This document shows, one piece after another, positions 23,783-37,975 of a DNA stretch of 64,000 nt. Position 1 is the stretch's first letter. The number at the start of each line of letters is the position of its first letter. The notes under the pieces were generated by a model. It was not told the origin of the DNA, made no database searches, and worked only from the letters and a program-made list of their open reading frames with translations. The DNA is from Jilunia laotingensis (GTDB lineage Bacteria > Bacteroidota > Bacteroidia > Bacteroidales > Bacteroidaceae), in NCBI RefSeq assembly GCF_014385165.1, contig NZ_JACRTF010000001.1:2666001-2730000 (forward strand). The letters are read 5' to 3'. Both the position numbers and the translations under genes were made by a program.

Positions 23783-24272
23783 AATTTTGAGTTTAGGTTA
23801 TAAAAATTAAGTTGAAAGTATAACAGAAAAACAGATAGTTTTGTTCTCGTTATATTGGATTTTAACGTTAGATCTGTGATGTCTTGTTGTATTGGTAGCT
23901 TTATATTTTCATTTTGATTTGTGATAGTCGGCATGGAATATTTATGATACTATTTTTATGCTATTAAACTATATATTTCTTGCATTTAAAGTTCCTATTT
24001 TAACAATGGGTTAAAATACTTGTTTTGTAATAGATAAAAGGGCACCATTCCCTATTCTTATTTTTTCGGATAATAATCTATGTTATGTATCTATTTGTTT
24101 TTTCCTTATTTTCCCCCCTTTCTTCGTTTTTCTTTTTCCGCCTTCATATATAATAATGTGCTGTTCATCTTCCCCCGTTTTTTTTCTTCCGGGCATTTTC
24201 ATTTCGAGGTTCCTCATGTTCAGCTCTTTACGATATTTATTCAAAAAAGATTCAAAAAAAGTGCCCGAAAGT
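23783..24272. other. Gene-free region before the rRNA operon
   Basis: About 490 bp between the ferritin gene and the first rRNA promoter are A/T-rich with poly-T and poly-C tracts (24080-24190). I find no convincing coding frame. An UP-type A/T-rich region upstream of the first rRNA promoter is plausible. Confidence 0.4.
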
Positions 24273-24303
24273 TTTGCTCGTGTCCCCAAAAGGGCTACTT
24301 TTG
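24273..24303 (+). promoter_or_regulatory. rRNA promoter P1
   Basis: -33 TTTG (24273-24276), a 19-nt spacer and -7 TACTTTTG (24296-24303). A-rich tracts lie just upstream. The bases after the -7 box (GCATCCGCTTAGCAAG) resemble those after P2, so the two promoters may be a duplication. Confidence 0.75.
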
Positions 24304-24501
24304 CATCCGCTTAGCAAGAGAAGCCTAGCCTGAGAGATTGACATTCTGAAAAGCGCGTTCCACCGGTCAGGGTGATGGAGGAGGCATGCGGCCCGAATTT
24401 TTTCGGCTCCCGTGTGGATGTCCTTTTTTCCTTCCCGTCCGGCCCGCAAGTCTGGGTCTTCCCTCCCGGGAAGAAAAAAACGAAAAAAAACCGCGGAAAC
24501 G

Positions 24502-24533
24502 TTTGGCGGTTTGAAACGGATCCCTTACCTTTG
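24502..24533 (+). promoter_or_regulatory. rRNA promoter P2
   Basis: -33 TTTG (24502-24505), a 20-nt spacer and -7 TACCTTTG (24526-24533), followed by GCACCCGCTTTTGAAAGCAA. It lies 230 bp after P1 and about 250 bp before 16S. Confidence 0.75.
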
Positions 24534-24784
24534 CACCCGCTTTTGAAAGCAAGGCTTTTCCGAGCGACGAATAGTTCTTTGAAATATTGATAAACAATAC
24601 AAGTAGTACATCCCGGCCCCCGCCCTTTTGGGCGGTGGGCCGGGTCCAAGATAAAGAACCGTCATTTCCGGCCCGGGCCGTTTTTTTTCGGCCCGGTTCC
24701 GGTGGTTTTCTTGATAAATCGCGGCATCCATGACAGAGCAAGAACGGCCCGGGGCTTATGCCCCGGGTCTCGACAATACTTTTA
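24534..24784 (+). other. G+C-rich 16S leader
   Basis: The transcribed leader contains strong G+C stems, such as CCCGCCCTTTTGGGCGGTGGG at 24615 (shown in part) and two GGCCCGG blocks around 24670-24690. It would carry the 16S processing stem. It has no coding content. Confidence 0.5.
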
Positions 24785-26306
<1,522 letters not shown>

Positions 26307-26458
26307 CTGGAGCGGTGCCGCGTTTTATCTCTTTCCGGTTCTTTACCTGTCCTGCTTGTACTTGTTTATTTATAGATATGATCGACCGCCCGTGTTCTTT
26401 GCGGGCATAGATGAACAAGAGAAAACAGAAGCCGGGTCTACGCAGACCGGGTTGAACT

Positions 26459-26532
26459 AGTCCTATAGCTCAGTTGGTTAGAGCGCTACACTGATAATGT
26501 AGAGGTCGGCAGTTCAACTCTGCCTGGGACTA
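26459..26532 (+). tRNA. tRNA-Ile (GAT)
   Basis: The 74-nt sequence folds with acceptor strands AGTCCTA/TGGGACT, anticodon loop CTGATAA (GAT) and T-loop TTCAACT. CCA is not encoded. It is in the usual place in the 16S-23S spacer. Confidence 0.96.
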
Positions 26533-26609
26533 CTTCCAGAAGGCCGACGCCCTTCCCCTCGGGTCCTCTCCGGCCCCGTCCGGAACCCCGCCCGGCCGTC
26601 TTCTGAGAA

Positions 26610-26683
26610 GGGGGATTAGCTCAGCTGGCTAGAGCATCTGCCTTGCACGCAGAGGGTCAACGGTTCGAATCCGTTATTCTCCA
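26610..26683 (+). tRNA. tRNA-Ala (TGC)
   Basis: The 74-nt sequence folds with acceptor strands GGGGGAT/ATTCTCC (including G-T pairs) and anticodon loop TTGCACG (TGC). It follows tRNA-Ile in the rRNA spacer, as in other Bacteroides rRNA operons. CCA is not encoded. Confidence 0.95.
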
Positions 26684-26812
26684 CATTCCCTGAGGGGACA
26701 CGATCTTTGACATGATGTACAAAAGTAAACGAAAAGCGAAAAGCTGAAAGTATTAGCCGTCCGGGGTGGCGCTGACGTGTGCGAACGCGTCCTCGCTCCC
26801 GCGGCGGCGGAC

Positions 26813-29685
<2,873 letters not shown>

Positions 29686-29763
29686 ACTTCCGTCCGCCCG
29701 GCGCTTTCCGCCCCGCCCTGCGGGTTCGCCCTTCGTTTGCTTTTCCGTCATGTCCGCCTCATT

Positions 29764-29872
29764 CAGGTGGCTACAGCGCCGGGGTTCCACCTCTTCCCAT
29801 CCCGAACAGAGAAGTTAAGCCCGGCCACGCCGATGGTACTGCGTAACAGTGGGAGAGTAGGTAGCCGCCGTC
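29764..29872 (+). rRNA. rrf: 5S ribosomal RNA
   Basis: The sequence contains the conserved loop CCCATCCCGAACAGAGAAG and the pairing ends CAGGTGGCTAC/GTAGCCGCC, about 110 nt long. It lies 80 nt after 23S and before a strong G+C-rich terminator. Confidence 0.93.
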
Positions 29873-29875
29873 TTG

Positions 29876-29920
29876 CCGCCCCCCCCCGCCCCTGAAGGGA
29901 CGCGGGGGGGCTTTTCTTTT
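29876..29920 (+). terminator. Terminator of the rRNA operon
   Basis: CCCCCCCGC and GCGGGGGGG arms around 29879-29910 are followed by CTTTTCTTTTT. This is an unusually G+C-rich stem, in keeping with the rest of the rRNA operon. Confidence 0.85.
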
Positions 29921-29998
29921 TGCCGCGGGCCGCCGTCGCCCCCCCCCGTGGGAGGCACGCGGGCCTGGGAAGGTCTGAGAATTCAGATGCAGTCCCGA

Positions 29999-30029
29999 TT
30001 TGCAAATTCCCAAAAAATGATTATATTTG
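29999..30029 (+). promoter_or_regulatory. Promoter of the Cys-rich lipoprotein gene
   Basis: -33 TTTG (29999-30002), a 19-nt spacer and -7 TATATTTG (30022-30029), a perfect pattern match, about 45 nt before the start codon. Confidence 0.8.
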
Positions 30030-30073
30030 CGCGGCACTATTATTTATAAACGTTTAAAGCAAATATTTTAGTT

Positions 30074-30340
30074 ATGAAGACAAAAATGTTTTTGGCTACT
30101 GTTGCTGTAGCATTTTCTTTTACCTTGACCTCTTGTGGTAATAAACCTGCTAATTCTGAAGTTACTGAAGCAACTGAGACTGTTGAAGTAGAAGCTGTGG
30201 AAACTATTGCTCCTTGTTGTAAAGGTGATTCTGCTGTTTGCGATTCAATGAAGGCATGTTGTAAGGATAAAGCGGAATGTAAAGACAAAGCTGCTTGCGA
30301 CAAGAAGGAAGATTGCAAAAATGCATGTGATAAGAAATAA
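30074..30340 (+). CDS. Cys-rich small lipoprotein
   Basis: The 88-aa product has a lipoprotein signal (MKTKMFLATVAVAFSFTLTS, Cys 21), a Glu/Thr-rich linker (NSEVTEATETVEVEAVET), and a C-terminal 40 residues with nine cysteines in CC, CxxxxxC and CC spacing, mixed with Lys and Asp. The composition resembles a metallothionein-like or metal-buffering domain displayed on the envelope. No known family is certain. The gene has its own promoter and a strong terminator, so it is expressed on its own between the rRNA and leucine operons. Confidence 0.75.
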   Translation: MKTKMFLATVAVAFSFTLTSCGNKPANSEVTEATETVEVEAVETIAPCCKGDSAVCDSMKACCKDKAECKDKAACDKKEDCKNACDKK

Positions 30341-30360
30341 CCAGGTAAAACTGAAAAGAT

Positions 30361-30408
30361 AAAAAATGGGAATAAGGTATGTAATAGTACTTTATTCCCA
30401 TTTTTTAT
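30361..30408 (+). terminator. Terminator of the Cys-rich lipoprotein gene
   Basis: AAAAAATGGGAATAAGGTA and TACTTTATTCCCATTTTTT form a 19-nt imperfect stem ending in a T run. Confidence 0.85.
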
Positions 30409-30501
30409 TTTGTCGCATCGTTATGTATGTAATATATTTATTATAAAAGAGCTATTATTCTTATGAAATGACATTTATTCTGCTAAATAAGTTACGTTTT
30501 A

Positions 30502-30532
30502 TTTGGAGATAATGAAATTATCTATACCTTTG
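30502..30532 (+). promoter_or_regulatory. Promoter of the leucine operon
   Basis: -33 TTTG (30502-30505), a 19-nt spacer and -7 TACCTTTG (30525-30532). Transcription would start near 30539, just before the leader peptide. Confidence 0.8.
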
Positions 30533-30565
30533 CAACATCAAAGATAAAATAAGGAAACTATTAAC

Positions 30566-30649
30566 ATGAATCAATCATTTATATATATTCTACTGTGTGA
30601 TATTATTATTCTGCTGGCAAGGATCAGGGGAAGTGAGTGTTGTGCATAG
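30566..30649 (+). CDS. Leucine-operon leader peptide (27 aa)
   Basis: A short frame from ATG 30566 to TAG 30647-30649 encodes a peptide rich in branched-chain residues: MNQSFIYILLCDIIILLARI followed by RGSECCA. Six Ile and four Leu codons lie between codons 6 and 20, including I-L-L and I-I-I-L-L runs. A ribosome would stall here when charged Leu or Ile tRNA is scarce. It lies between the promoter and a terminator whose 5' arm can pair with bases 30629-30637 of the leader. Confidence 0.8.
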   Translation: MNQSFIYILLCDIIILLARIRGSECCA

Positions 30650-30711
30650 ATGTATATATAATGAATTATACAAAAGCCTTTCTCACTTCCTTGTGTGAAA
30701 GGCTTTTTTAA
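30629..30711 (+). promoter_or_regulatory. Transcription attenuator of the leucine operon
   Basis: The terminator hairpin pairs AAAAGCCTTTCTCAC (30672-30686) with GTGTGAAAGGCTTTT (30693-30708/9), followed by a T run. Its 5' arm region CTCACTTCC (30682-30690) is also a perfect 9-bp complement of GGAAGTGAG (30629-30637) at the end of the leader peptide. Stalling within the Ile/Leu codons would leave the antiterminator pairing free; full translation to the stop would cover it and let the terminator form. Confidence 0.8.
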
Positions 30712-30780
30712 TAATATGTAGTCAGGTAATGAAAAGTGTATTCAGAAAATATAAGGATAAAATAATAAAAGAATAAAAAG

Positions 30781-32277
30781 ATGAATGATAGATTATTTAT
30801 TTTCGATACAACACTCCGGGATGGAGAACAAGTTCCGGGTTGTCAGCTTAATACTGTGGAAAAGATTCAGGTAGCTAAAGCCTTAGAGGCTTTAGGAGTT
30901 GATGTGATTGAGGCAGGCTTCCCGATTTCTAGTCCAGGTGATTTTAATTCGGTAATTGAAATATCGAAAGCAGTTACATGGCCTACCATTTGTGCGCTGA
31001 CACGTGCTGTTCAGAAGGATATTGATGTGGCTGTTGAAGCATTGATGTTTGCGAAACACAAACGAATCCATACAGGGATTGGAACTTCAGATTCTCATAT
31101 TAAATATAAATTCAATTCTACCCGTGAAGAGATTATCGAACGTGCCGTAGCTGCAGTGAAATATGCACGCCGTTTTGTAGATGATGTGGAATTTTATGCA
31201 GAAGATGCAGGGCGTACGGATAATGAGTATTTGGCACGTGTGATAGAGGCAGTAGTAAAGGCAGGTGCTACAGTCGTGAATATACCGGATACAACGGGAT
31301 ATTGTTTACCTTCGGAATACGGTGAGAAGATCAAATATTTAGTTGATCATGTGGCAGGTATTGAAAATGCTATCATTTCCACGCATTGTCACAATGATTT
31401 AGGAATGGCAACTGCTAATACGATGGCAGGTGTATTGAATGGTGCCCGCCAGGTAGAGGTAACTATCAACGGTATCGGTGAGCGAGCCGGAAATACTGCG
31501 CTTGAAGAGATTGCCATGATTATCAAAAGTCATCACGAAATAGATGTTGAAACGAATATTAATACACAAAAGATTTATCCCACCAGCCGTATGGTCTCAA
31601 GTTTGATGAATATGCCGGTTCAACCGAATAAAGCAATTGTCGGACGTAATGCTTTTGCACATTCATCAGGCATTCATCAAGATGGCGTGTTGAAAAATGT
31701 CCAGACTTACGAAATTATCGATCCAAAAGATGTGGGAATTGATGATAATTCTATAGTTTTGACAGCTCGTAGTGGTCGTGCGGCTTTGAAAAATCGACTT
31801 TCTATATTAGGAGTGACGCTTAGTCAGGAAAAACTGGATAAAGTTTATGAAGACTTCTTGAAACTGGCCGATAGAAAGAAAGATATTCATGATGACGATA
31901 TTTTGGTGTTGGCCGGGGCCGATCGTAGTATGAATCATCGTATTAAACTGGAATATCTCCAGGTGACCAGTGGAGTAGGTGTCCGTTCCGTAGCCAGTCT
32001 TGGATTGAATATATCAGGAGAGAAGTTTGAAGCGGCTGCAAGTGGTAATGGTCCGGTCGATGCCGCTATAAAAGCTTTGAAGCGGATTATCGACCGGCAG
32101 ATGACATTGAAAGAGTTTACGATTCAGGCCATAAGTAAAGGTAGTGATGATATGGGAAAGGTTCATATGCAGGTGGAATATGATAACCAGATGTATTATG
32201 GATTTGGTGCTAATACGGATATTATTGCTGCTTCAGTGGAAGCTTATATCGACTGTATCAATAAATTTACTAAGTAA
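30781..32277 (+). CDS. leuA: 2-isopropylmalate synthase
   Basis: The 498-aa product condenses acetyl-CoA with 2-oxoisovalerate, the first step of leucine synthesis. The catalytic barrel shows [13 protein letters not shown], the metal-binding [14 protein letters not shown] and [19 protein letters not shown]. The C-terminal regulatory domain (about 370-498) has the (beta)-alpha fold typical of leucine feedback-sensitive enzymes. It is the first structural gene after the attenuator, followed by leuC after 29 nt. Confidence 0.96.
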   Translation: MNDRLFIFDTTLRDGEQVPGCQLNTVEKIQVAKALEALGVDVIEAGFPISSPGDFNSVIEISKAVTWPTICALTRAVQKDIDVAVEALMFAKHKRIHTGIGTSDSHIKYKFNSTREEIIERAVAAVKYARRFVDDVEFYAEDAGRTDNEYLARVIEAVVKAGATVVNIPDTTGYCLPSEYGEKIKYLVDHVAGIENAIISTHCHNDLGMATANTMAGVLNGARQVEVTINGIGERAGNTALEEIAMIIKSHHEIDVETNINTQKIYPTSRMVSSLMNMPVQPNKAIVGRNAFAHSSGIHQDGVLKNVQTYEIIDPKDVGIDDNSIVLTARSGRAALKNRLSILGVTLSQEKLDKVYEDFLKLADRKKDIHDDDILVLAGADRSMNHRIKLEYLQVTSGVGVRSVASLGLNISGEKFEAAASGNGPVDAAIKALKRIIDRQMTLKEFTIQAISKGSDDMGKVHMQVEYDNQMYYGFGANTDIIAASVEAYIDCINKFTK

Positions 32278-32306
32278 AATTACTTCAATTATAATTTGTA
32301 AAAGAG

Positions 32307-33701
32307 ATGAATACATTGTTTGATAAAATATGGGACGCACATGTTGTAACCACTGTGGAAGAAGGTCCCACACAGCTTTATATTGACAGATTGTACTGTC
32401 ATGAAGTGACCAGTCCGCAAGCATTTGCCGGGTTACATAAACGGGATATAAAGGTGTTCCGCCCTGAAAAAGTATATTGTATGCCAGATCATAATACACC
32501 AACGCATGATCAGGATAAACCGATTGAAGATCCCATCTCAAAAGCTCAGGTGGATGCATTGGCTCAAAATGCAAAGGATTTTAACTTGATTCACTACGGC
32601 ATGATGGATGAACGTAACGGAATTATCCATGTAGTAGGACCGGAACGTGGACTTACACTTCCTGGTATGACAGTAGTCTGTGGCGATTCGCACACATCTA
32701 CTCATGGTGCGATGGGAGCAATTGCTTTTGGTATCGGAACCAGCGAAGTGGAGATGGTACTGGCATCACAATGTATTCTTCAATCGCGTCCTAAAACGAT
32801 GCGTGTCACGGTGGATGGCAAATTGAATAAAGGAGTGACTGCAAAGGATGTTGCCCTCTACATGATGTCGAAAATGTCCACCAGTGGAGCAACAGGTTAT
32901 TTTGTGGAATATGCCGGAGAAGCAATCCGCAACTTGACAATGGAAGGGCGCTTAACACTCTGCAACCTGAGCATAGAGATGGGAGCAAGGGGAGGTATGA
33001 TAGCACCGGATGATGTGACTTTTGCATATATCAGAGGACGTGAAAATACACCAAAAGGGGAAGAATGGGATAAGGCAGTAGCATATTGGAAGACATTACG
33101 TAGTAACGATGATGCTGTATTTGATAAAGAAGTACATTTTGATGCATCTGATATTGAGCCGATGATTACTTATGGAACAAATCCGGGTATGGGCATGGGA
33201 ATTACATATTCTATTCCCTTGACGGAAGGTATGAGTGAAGCGGCTAAAGTGTCTTTCCTAAAATCGTTGGATTATATGGGATTCCAACCGGGAGAATCCT
33301 TGCTTGGTAAAAAGATCGATTATGTATTCTTGGGTGCTTGTACCAATGGACGTATTGAAGATTTCCGGGCATTCGCTTCTATCGTAAAGGGACGCAAGAA
33401 AGCCAATCATGTAATAGCATGGCTTGTTCCGGGATCTTGGATGGTCGATGCACAGATTCGCGAAGAGGGTATTGATAAGATTTTGGAAGATGCCGGTTTT
33501 GTCATCCGACAGCCGGGATGTTCTGCTTGTCTGGCAATGAATGACGATAAGATTCCTGCAGGTAAATATTGTGTATCCACAAGCAACCGTAATTTTGAAG
33601 GTCGTCAAGGTCCGGGCGCACGTACACTGCTTGCGAGTCCGTTGGTAGCTGCAGCGGCTGCAATAACCGGAACAATAACTGATCCACGAGAGTTAATGTA
33701 G
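32307..33701 (+). CDS. leuC: 3-isopropylmalate dehydratase, large subunit
   Basis: The 464-aa product is the aconitase-type large subunit that, with LeuD, isomerises 2- to 3-isopropylmalate. The [4Fe-4S] ligands are seen in [14 protein letters not shown] and [14 protein letters not shown]; substrate-side motifs include [15 protein letters not shown]. The length is standard. It is 35 nt upstream of leuD in the operon. Confidence 0.96.
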   Translation: MNTLFDKIWDAHVVTTVEEGPTQLYIDRLYCHEVTSPQAFAGLHKRDIKVFRPEKVYCMPDHNTPTHDQDKPIEDPISKAQVDALAQNAKDFNLIHYGMMDERNGIIHVVGPERGLTLPGMTVVCGDSHTSTHGAMGAIAFGIGTSEVEMVLASQCILQSRPKTMRVTVDGKLNKGVTAKDVALYMMSKMSTSGATGYFVEYAGEAIRNLTMEGRLTLCNLSIEMGARGGMIAPDDVTFAYIRGRENTPKGEEWDKAVAYWKTLRSNDDAVFDKEVHFDASDIEPMITYGTNPGMGMGITYSIPLTEGMSEAAKVSFLKSLDYMGFQPGESLLGKKIDYVFLGACTNGRIEDFRAFASIVKGRKKANHVIAWLVPGSWMVDAQIREEGIDKILEDAGFVIRQPGCSACLAMNDDKIPAGKYCVSTSNRNFEGRQGPGARTLLASPLVAAAAAITGTITDPRELM

Positions 33702-33736
33702 AGAGAATACCATAAATATTTAATCAGAGAAAAAAG

Positions 33737-34324
33737 ATGAAAGCAAAATTCAATATACTTACAAGTACATGTGTTCCTCTTCCCTTGGAGAATGTAGACA
33801 CTGACCAAATTATTCCCGCACGTTTTTTGAAAGCGACAACCAAAGAAGGATTCGGGGAGAACTTATTTCGCGATTGGAGATATGATAAGGAGGGGAACAA
33901 AATAGAATCATTTGTACTCAATGATCCGACGTATGGCGGTCAGATTCTCGTAGCCGGTAAAAACTTCGGTTCGGGTTCCAGTCGCGAACATGCAGCGTGG
34001 GCTATTGCCGATTATGGCTTTCGTGTAGTCGTAAGTAGTTTCTTTGCCGATATTCACAAAAACAATGAGTTGAACAATTTTGTATTGCCGGTGGTAGTCA
34101 GTGATGAGTTTCTCACTGAACTGTTCGATTCCATTTTTAAAGATCCGAAAACAGAAGTGGAAGTGAATTTGCCGGAACAGAAAATTACCAATAAAGCAAC
34201 AGGGAAAAGCGAATCCTTCGAAATTAATGCTTATAAGAAACATTGTCTGATGAATGGATTGGACGATATCGATTTTCTACTGACAAATAAAGAAAAAATA
34301 GAGCAGTGGGAGAGAAGTAGATAA
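33737..34324 (+). CDS. leuD: 3-isopropylmalate dehydratase, small subunit
   Basis: The 195-aa product contains the small-subunit motifs [13 protein letters not shown] and [17 protein letters not shown]. It forms the swivel domain of isopropylmalate isomerase with LeuC. After its stop 227 nt without a gene lead to the second synthase; I see no terminator there, so read-through within the operon is likely. Confidence 0.95.
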   Translation: MKAKFNILTSTCVPLPLENVDTDQIIPARFLKATTKEGFGENLFRDWRYDKEGNKIESFVLNDPTYGGQILVAGKNFGSGSSREHAAWAIADYGFRVVVSSFFADIHKNNELNNFVLPVVVSDEFLTELFDSIFKDPKTEVEVNLPEQKITNKATGKSESFEINAYKKHCLMNGLDDIDFLLTNKEKIEQWERSR

Positions 34325-34551
34325 CTATATATGTATTCATTAACTTACTAATTTCTTTAAAAGCAGAAAGTTTGTTCAAAATCATCTTAAAAGGAGGCTG
34401 ACCAAAATTTGAAGAGTCTTTCGGACGGTTATGATTTCCGTATCGGACTTTTGGTGAGTTCCTTGATGAGCATTTTCAGATAGAGTGGAAAATTATAAGC
34501 CTGAATATCGCTTATCAAGTATTTTGTATGCTAAAAAGATAAAAGAATTAG

Positions 34552-36084
34552 ATGAAGAATAATCATCCCAAAATAGAAATAATGGACACCACGCTTCGTG
34601 ATGGCGAACAAACCAGCGGTGTGTCATTTGTGCCTCATGAGAAACTGATGATTGCCCGGCTATTGTTAGAAGACCTGAAAGTGGATCGCGTCGAGGTAGC
34701 ATCAGCACGTGTTTCGGAAGGTGAGTTCAATGCGGTAAAGATGATCTGCGACTGGGCAGCACGGAGGAATCTACTGCAAAAGGTCGAAGTCTTGGGATTT
34801 GTGGACGGTCATACTTCATTGGATTGGATTCATGCTACCGGATGCCGGGTTATTAATCTACTTTGTAAAGGTTCGGAGAAACATTGTACCTATCAGTTAC
34901 AGAAAGCTCCGGACGAACATATCCAAGACATTATTGCCGTAGTGGACTATGCCAACGAACTGGATATTGAGGTCAATGTGTATTTAGAGGATTGGAGTAA
35001 CGGCATGAAGGATTCTCCTGAATATGTTTTCCATCTCATTGATACTTTAAAAGAGACTACCATTAAACGTTTTATGCTGCCAGATACGTTGGGGATACTT
35101 AACCCGTTGCAAGTCATTGAATTCATGCGGAAGATGAAGAAGCGTTACCCCGATACCCATTTCGATTTTCATGCCCATAATGATTATGATCTTGCAGTGA
35201 GTAATGTGCTGGCTGCCGTGTTAAGTGGTGTCAAAGGACTTCACACCACTATCAACGGATTGGGCGAAAGGGCAGGAAATGCACCTTTAGCCAGTGTGCA
35301 GGCCATTCTTAAAGATCATTTCAATGCTATCACGGCTATCGATGAAAGCCGTTTGAATGATGTTAGCCGTGTAGTTGAATCTTATTCCGGCATTCTCATT
35401 CCGGCCAATAAGCCCATAGTTGGTGAGAATGTTTTCACCCAAGTGGCAGGTATTCATGCCGACGGTGATAACAAGAGTAATCTTTATTGCAATGATCTTT
35501 TGCCCGAACGCTTCGGCAGAGTCCGTGAATATGCTTTGGGCAAGACTTCCGGTAAAGCTAATATCCGTAAGAACCTGGAAAGGTTGGGATTGGACTTGGA
35601 TGAGGAATCCATGCGTAAAGTTACCGAACGTATTATAGAGTTGGGTGATAAAAAGGAACTTGTCACCCAGGAAGATCTTCCTTACATCATTTCCGATGTG
35701 TTAAAGCATGATGGCATGAATAACAAAGTGAAATTGAAAAGTTATTTCGTAACTTTGGCACACGGACTGAAACCAATGGCAACCTTAAGCATTGAAATCG
35801 ATGGGCAAGTTTACGAAGAGAGTTCTTCCGGTGACGGTCAATACGATGCTTTTGTGCGTGCATTGCGCAAGATCTATAAATTGACATTGGGGCGTAAATT
35901 CCCTATGTTGATCAATTATGCCGTCAGCATTCCGCCCGGTGGTCGTACGGATGCTTTTGTACAAACGGTCATTACTTGGAGTTTTGGGGAGAAAGTGTTC
36001 CGTACTCGCGGATTGGATGCCGACCAGACGGAAGCAGCTATCAAGGCGACCATTAAAATGCTGAATATAATAGAAGAATACTAA
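34552..36084 (+). CDS. LeuA-type synthase, probable citramalate or second isopropylmalate synthase
   Basis: The 510-aa product is a second Claisen condensing enzyme ([48 protein letters not shown]) with a C-terminal regulatory domain (about 380-510). It differs clearly from the leuA product (for example VASARVSEGEF in place of the [12 protein letters not shown] region), so its keto-acid pocket is different. In Bacteroidetes such an enzyme often sits between leuD and leuB and may make citramalate for isoleucine, which would explain the Ile codons in the leader. This specificity is an inference. The start at 34552 has ATG and GATGAAG context. Confidence 0.85.
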   Translation: MKNNHPKIEIMDTTLRDGEQTSGVSFVPHEKLMIARLLLEDLKVDRVEVASARVSEGEFNAVKMICDWAARRNLLQKVEVLGFVDGHTSLDWIHATGCRVINLLCKGSEKHCTYQLQKAPDEHIQDIIAVVDYANELDIEVNVYLEDWSNGMKDSPEYVFHLIDTLKETTIKRFMLPDTLGILNPLQVIEFMRKMKKRYPDTHFDFHAHNDYDLAVSNVLAAVLSGVKGLHTTINGLGERAGNAPLASVQAILKDHFNAITAIDESRLNDVSRVVESYSGILIPANKPIVGENVFTQVAGIHADGDNKSNLYCNDLLPERFGRVREYALGKTSGKANIRKNLERLGLDLDEESMRKVTERIIELGDKKELVTQEDLPYIISDVLKHDGMNNKVKLKSYFVTLAHGLKPMATLSIEIDGQVYEESSSGDGQYDAFVRALRKIYKLTLGRKFPMLINYAVSIPPGGRTDAFVQTVITWSFGEKVFRTRGLDADQTEAAIKATIKMLNIIEEY

Positions 36085-36180
36085 TATGAGTGATTAGTGA
36101 AGAATGATAAGTGATCGGCTCTATGCGAAAGCCGGCTGATTGCTACTTGCTATTTACTAATCTTTAAATCACTAATTGAA

Positions 36181-37242
36181 ATGGATTTTAAAATTGCTGT
36201 ATTAGCCGGTGACGGCATTGGCCCCGAGATCTCCGTGCAAGGCGTGGAGGTGATGAGTGCCGTTTGTGAGAAATTTGGTCATAAGGTAGATTATAAGTAT
36301 GCCATCTGTGGTGCGGATGCTATTGAAAAAGTTGGCGATCCTTTTCCGGAAGAGACATTCCGCATTTGTAAAGAGGCCGATGCCGTGCTTTTTTCTGCCG
36401 TAGGCGATCCTAAATTCGACAACGATCCCACGGCCAAGATTCGTCCCGAACAAGGATTGTTGGCTATGCGTAAAAAGCTTGGACTTTTTGCCAATATCCG
36501 TCCGGTGCAGACATTCAAATGCTTGCTTCACAAATCTCCTCTTCGCGCGGATCTGATCGAAGGAGCTGATTTCCTGTGTATACGCGAATTGACCGGTGGT
36601 ATGTATTTCGGAGAGAAATATCAGGATAATGACAAGGCCTACGATACCAATGTATATAGCCGTCCTGAAATAGAGCGTATCTTGAAAGTTGCTTTCGAGT
36701 ATGCCATGAAACGCAATAAACACTTGACTGTCGTTGATAAAGCCAATATTCTTGCTACCAGTCGTTTGTGGCGGAAGATAGCTCAGGAGATGGCACCACT
36801 GTATCCTGAGGTGGAAACCGATTATATGTTTGTGGACAATGCCGCCATGAAAATGATCCAGGAACCGAGGTTCTTCGATGTGATCGTTACTGAAAATACA
36901 TTCGGTGATATCCTTACCGATGAAGGTTCGGTGATCAGTGGTTCGATGGGCTTGCTTCCTTCGGCCTCAACCGGTGAGAGTACTCCCGTATTCGAACCTA
37001 TCCACGGCTCTTGGCCCCAAGCGAAGGGATTGAATATAGCCAATCCGCTGGCGCAAATCCTCTCCGTGGCCATGTTGTTTGAATATTTCGATTGTAAGGC
37101 GGAAGGAGAAATGATTCGCAAAGCTGTGGATGCTTCTTTGGATGCCAATGTCCGCACTCCTGAAATCCAAGTGGAAGATGGTAAGAAGTACGGAACGAAA
37201 GAAGTTGGCGAGTGGATTGCCGATTATATCAGGAATGCATAG
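36181..37242 (+). CDS. leuB: 3-isopropylmalate dehydrogenase
   Basis: The 353-aa product oxidatively decarboxylates 3-isopropylmalate with NAD+. The N-terminal [12 protein letters not shown], the substrate-binding [12 protein letters not shown] and [10 protein letters not shown], and the C-terminal [20 protein letters not shown] and GSWPQAKG are typical of LeuB. The same enzyme may act on erythro-methylmalate in the citramalate route. It is the last gene of the leucine operon, convergent with the PAP2 gene 28 nt away. The 97-nt gap before it holds an imperfect inverted repeat around AGCCGGC. Confidence 0.95.
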   Translation: MDFKIAVLAGDGIGPEISVQGVEVMSAVCEKFGHKVDYKYAICGADAIEKVGDPFPEETFRICKEADAVLFSAVGDPKFDNDPTAKIRPEQGLLAMRKKLGLFANIRPVQTFKCLLHKSPLRADLIEGADFLCIRELTGGMYFGEKYQDNDKAYDTNVYSRPEIERILKVAFEYAMKRNKHLTVVDKANILATSRLWRKIAQEMAPLYPEVETDYMFVDNAAMKMIQEPRFFDVIVTENTFGDILTDEGSVISGSMGLLPSASTGESTPVFEPIHGSWPQAKGLNIANPLAQILSVAMLFEYFDCKAEGEMIRKAVDASLDANVRTPEIQVEDGKKYGTKEVGEWIADYIRNA

Positions 37243-37269
37243 CCAGAAACACGAAGAAAGGTACGTCCG

Positions 37270-37944
37270 TCAGATTATTTGTAAGGAAGCCAAGGTGGTA
37301 TAAACAAGGATACCCACTGTAGTACATAGTCCTACAAAAATAATGAAATTGGTCTGGCGTGCCTTTCTGAAATTCTCTTTTGTCACTTTTTGCAAGATGT
37401 AGTACATCAGCATAGCTCCACACAGGCCTACTAGCATCCCTACCAATAAATCGCCTGGATAATGCAATCCCAGATAAATGCGTGTATAACAATTCAATGC
37501 CGCCCATGCGCATATGAACAGGCTTAACCAACGTTTACGGAAAAGGAATACAAGAAAGAATGCCAGCCCGAAAGAATTTGAAGCGTGGCAGGAAGGGAAG
37601 CCGAAGCCTCCGCCACGCCTGCCATTGACAATGTGTACCAGATCGGCAATAGGACTGGCGGGATTGGATGGTCGAGGGCGTTCCACGATGGGGCGGATCA
37701 GTGTTGCGCAAACTTGGTCGGCAAATGTGATGGTCAATGCGATCGCTATCAGACAGCACAAGGTTATCTTCCAATTGAAATTCTTTAGTAGCACATAAAG
37801 TATGCTGGCATACATCGGCACCCAGATGGCTTTTCCTGTAAATGCGGACATGAAGTAGTCCCAGAAAGTATTGTGGAGTCCGTTCAAGTATAGCAATAAA
37901 CTTTGGTCTGTTTCAACAAGTGATTGTAATAATCCGTAGGTCAT
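37270..37944 (-). CDS. PAP2-family membrane phosphatase
   Basis: I start at ATG 37944 (MTYGLLQSLVETDQ); upstream residues would run back into the preceding gene. The 224-aa product has about five membrane helices and the three acid-phosphatase motifs: IRPIVERPRPSN, PSCHASNS (PSGH variant with Cys) and TRIYLGLHYPGD. Relatives dephosphorylate lipid pyrophosphates or phosphatidylglycerol phosphate, or lipid A. It is 31 nt downstream of the LTA-synthase-like gene on the same strand, so both probably act on envelope lipids. Confidence 0.88.
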   Translation of the reverse strand: MTYGLLQSLVETDQSLLLYLNGLHNTFWDYFMSAFTGKAIWVPMYASILYVLLKNFNWKITLCCLIAIALTITFADQVCATLIRPIVERPRPSNPASPIADLVHIVNGRRGGGFGFPSCHASNSFGLAFFLVFLFRKRWLSLFICAWAALNCYTRIYLGLHYPGDLLVGMLVGLCGAMLMYYILQKVTKENFRKARQTNFIIFVGLCTTVGILVYTTLASLQII

Positions 37945-37975
37945 ATTCTTTTGGTATTTGTTTTTTTTATTAAAT

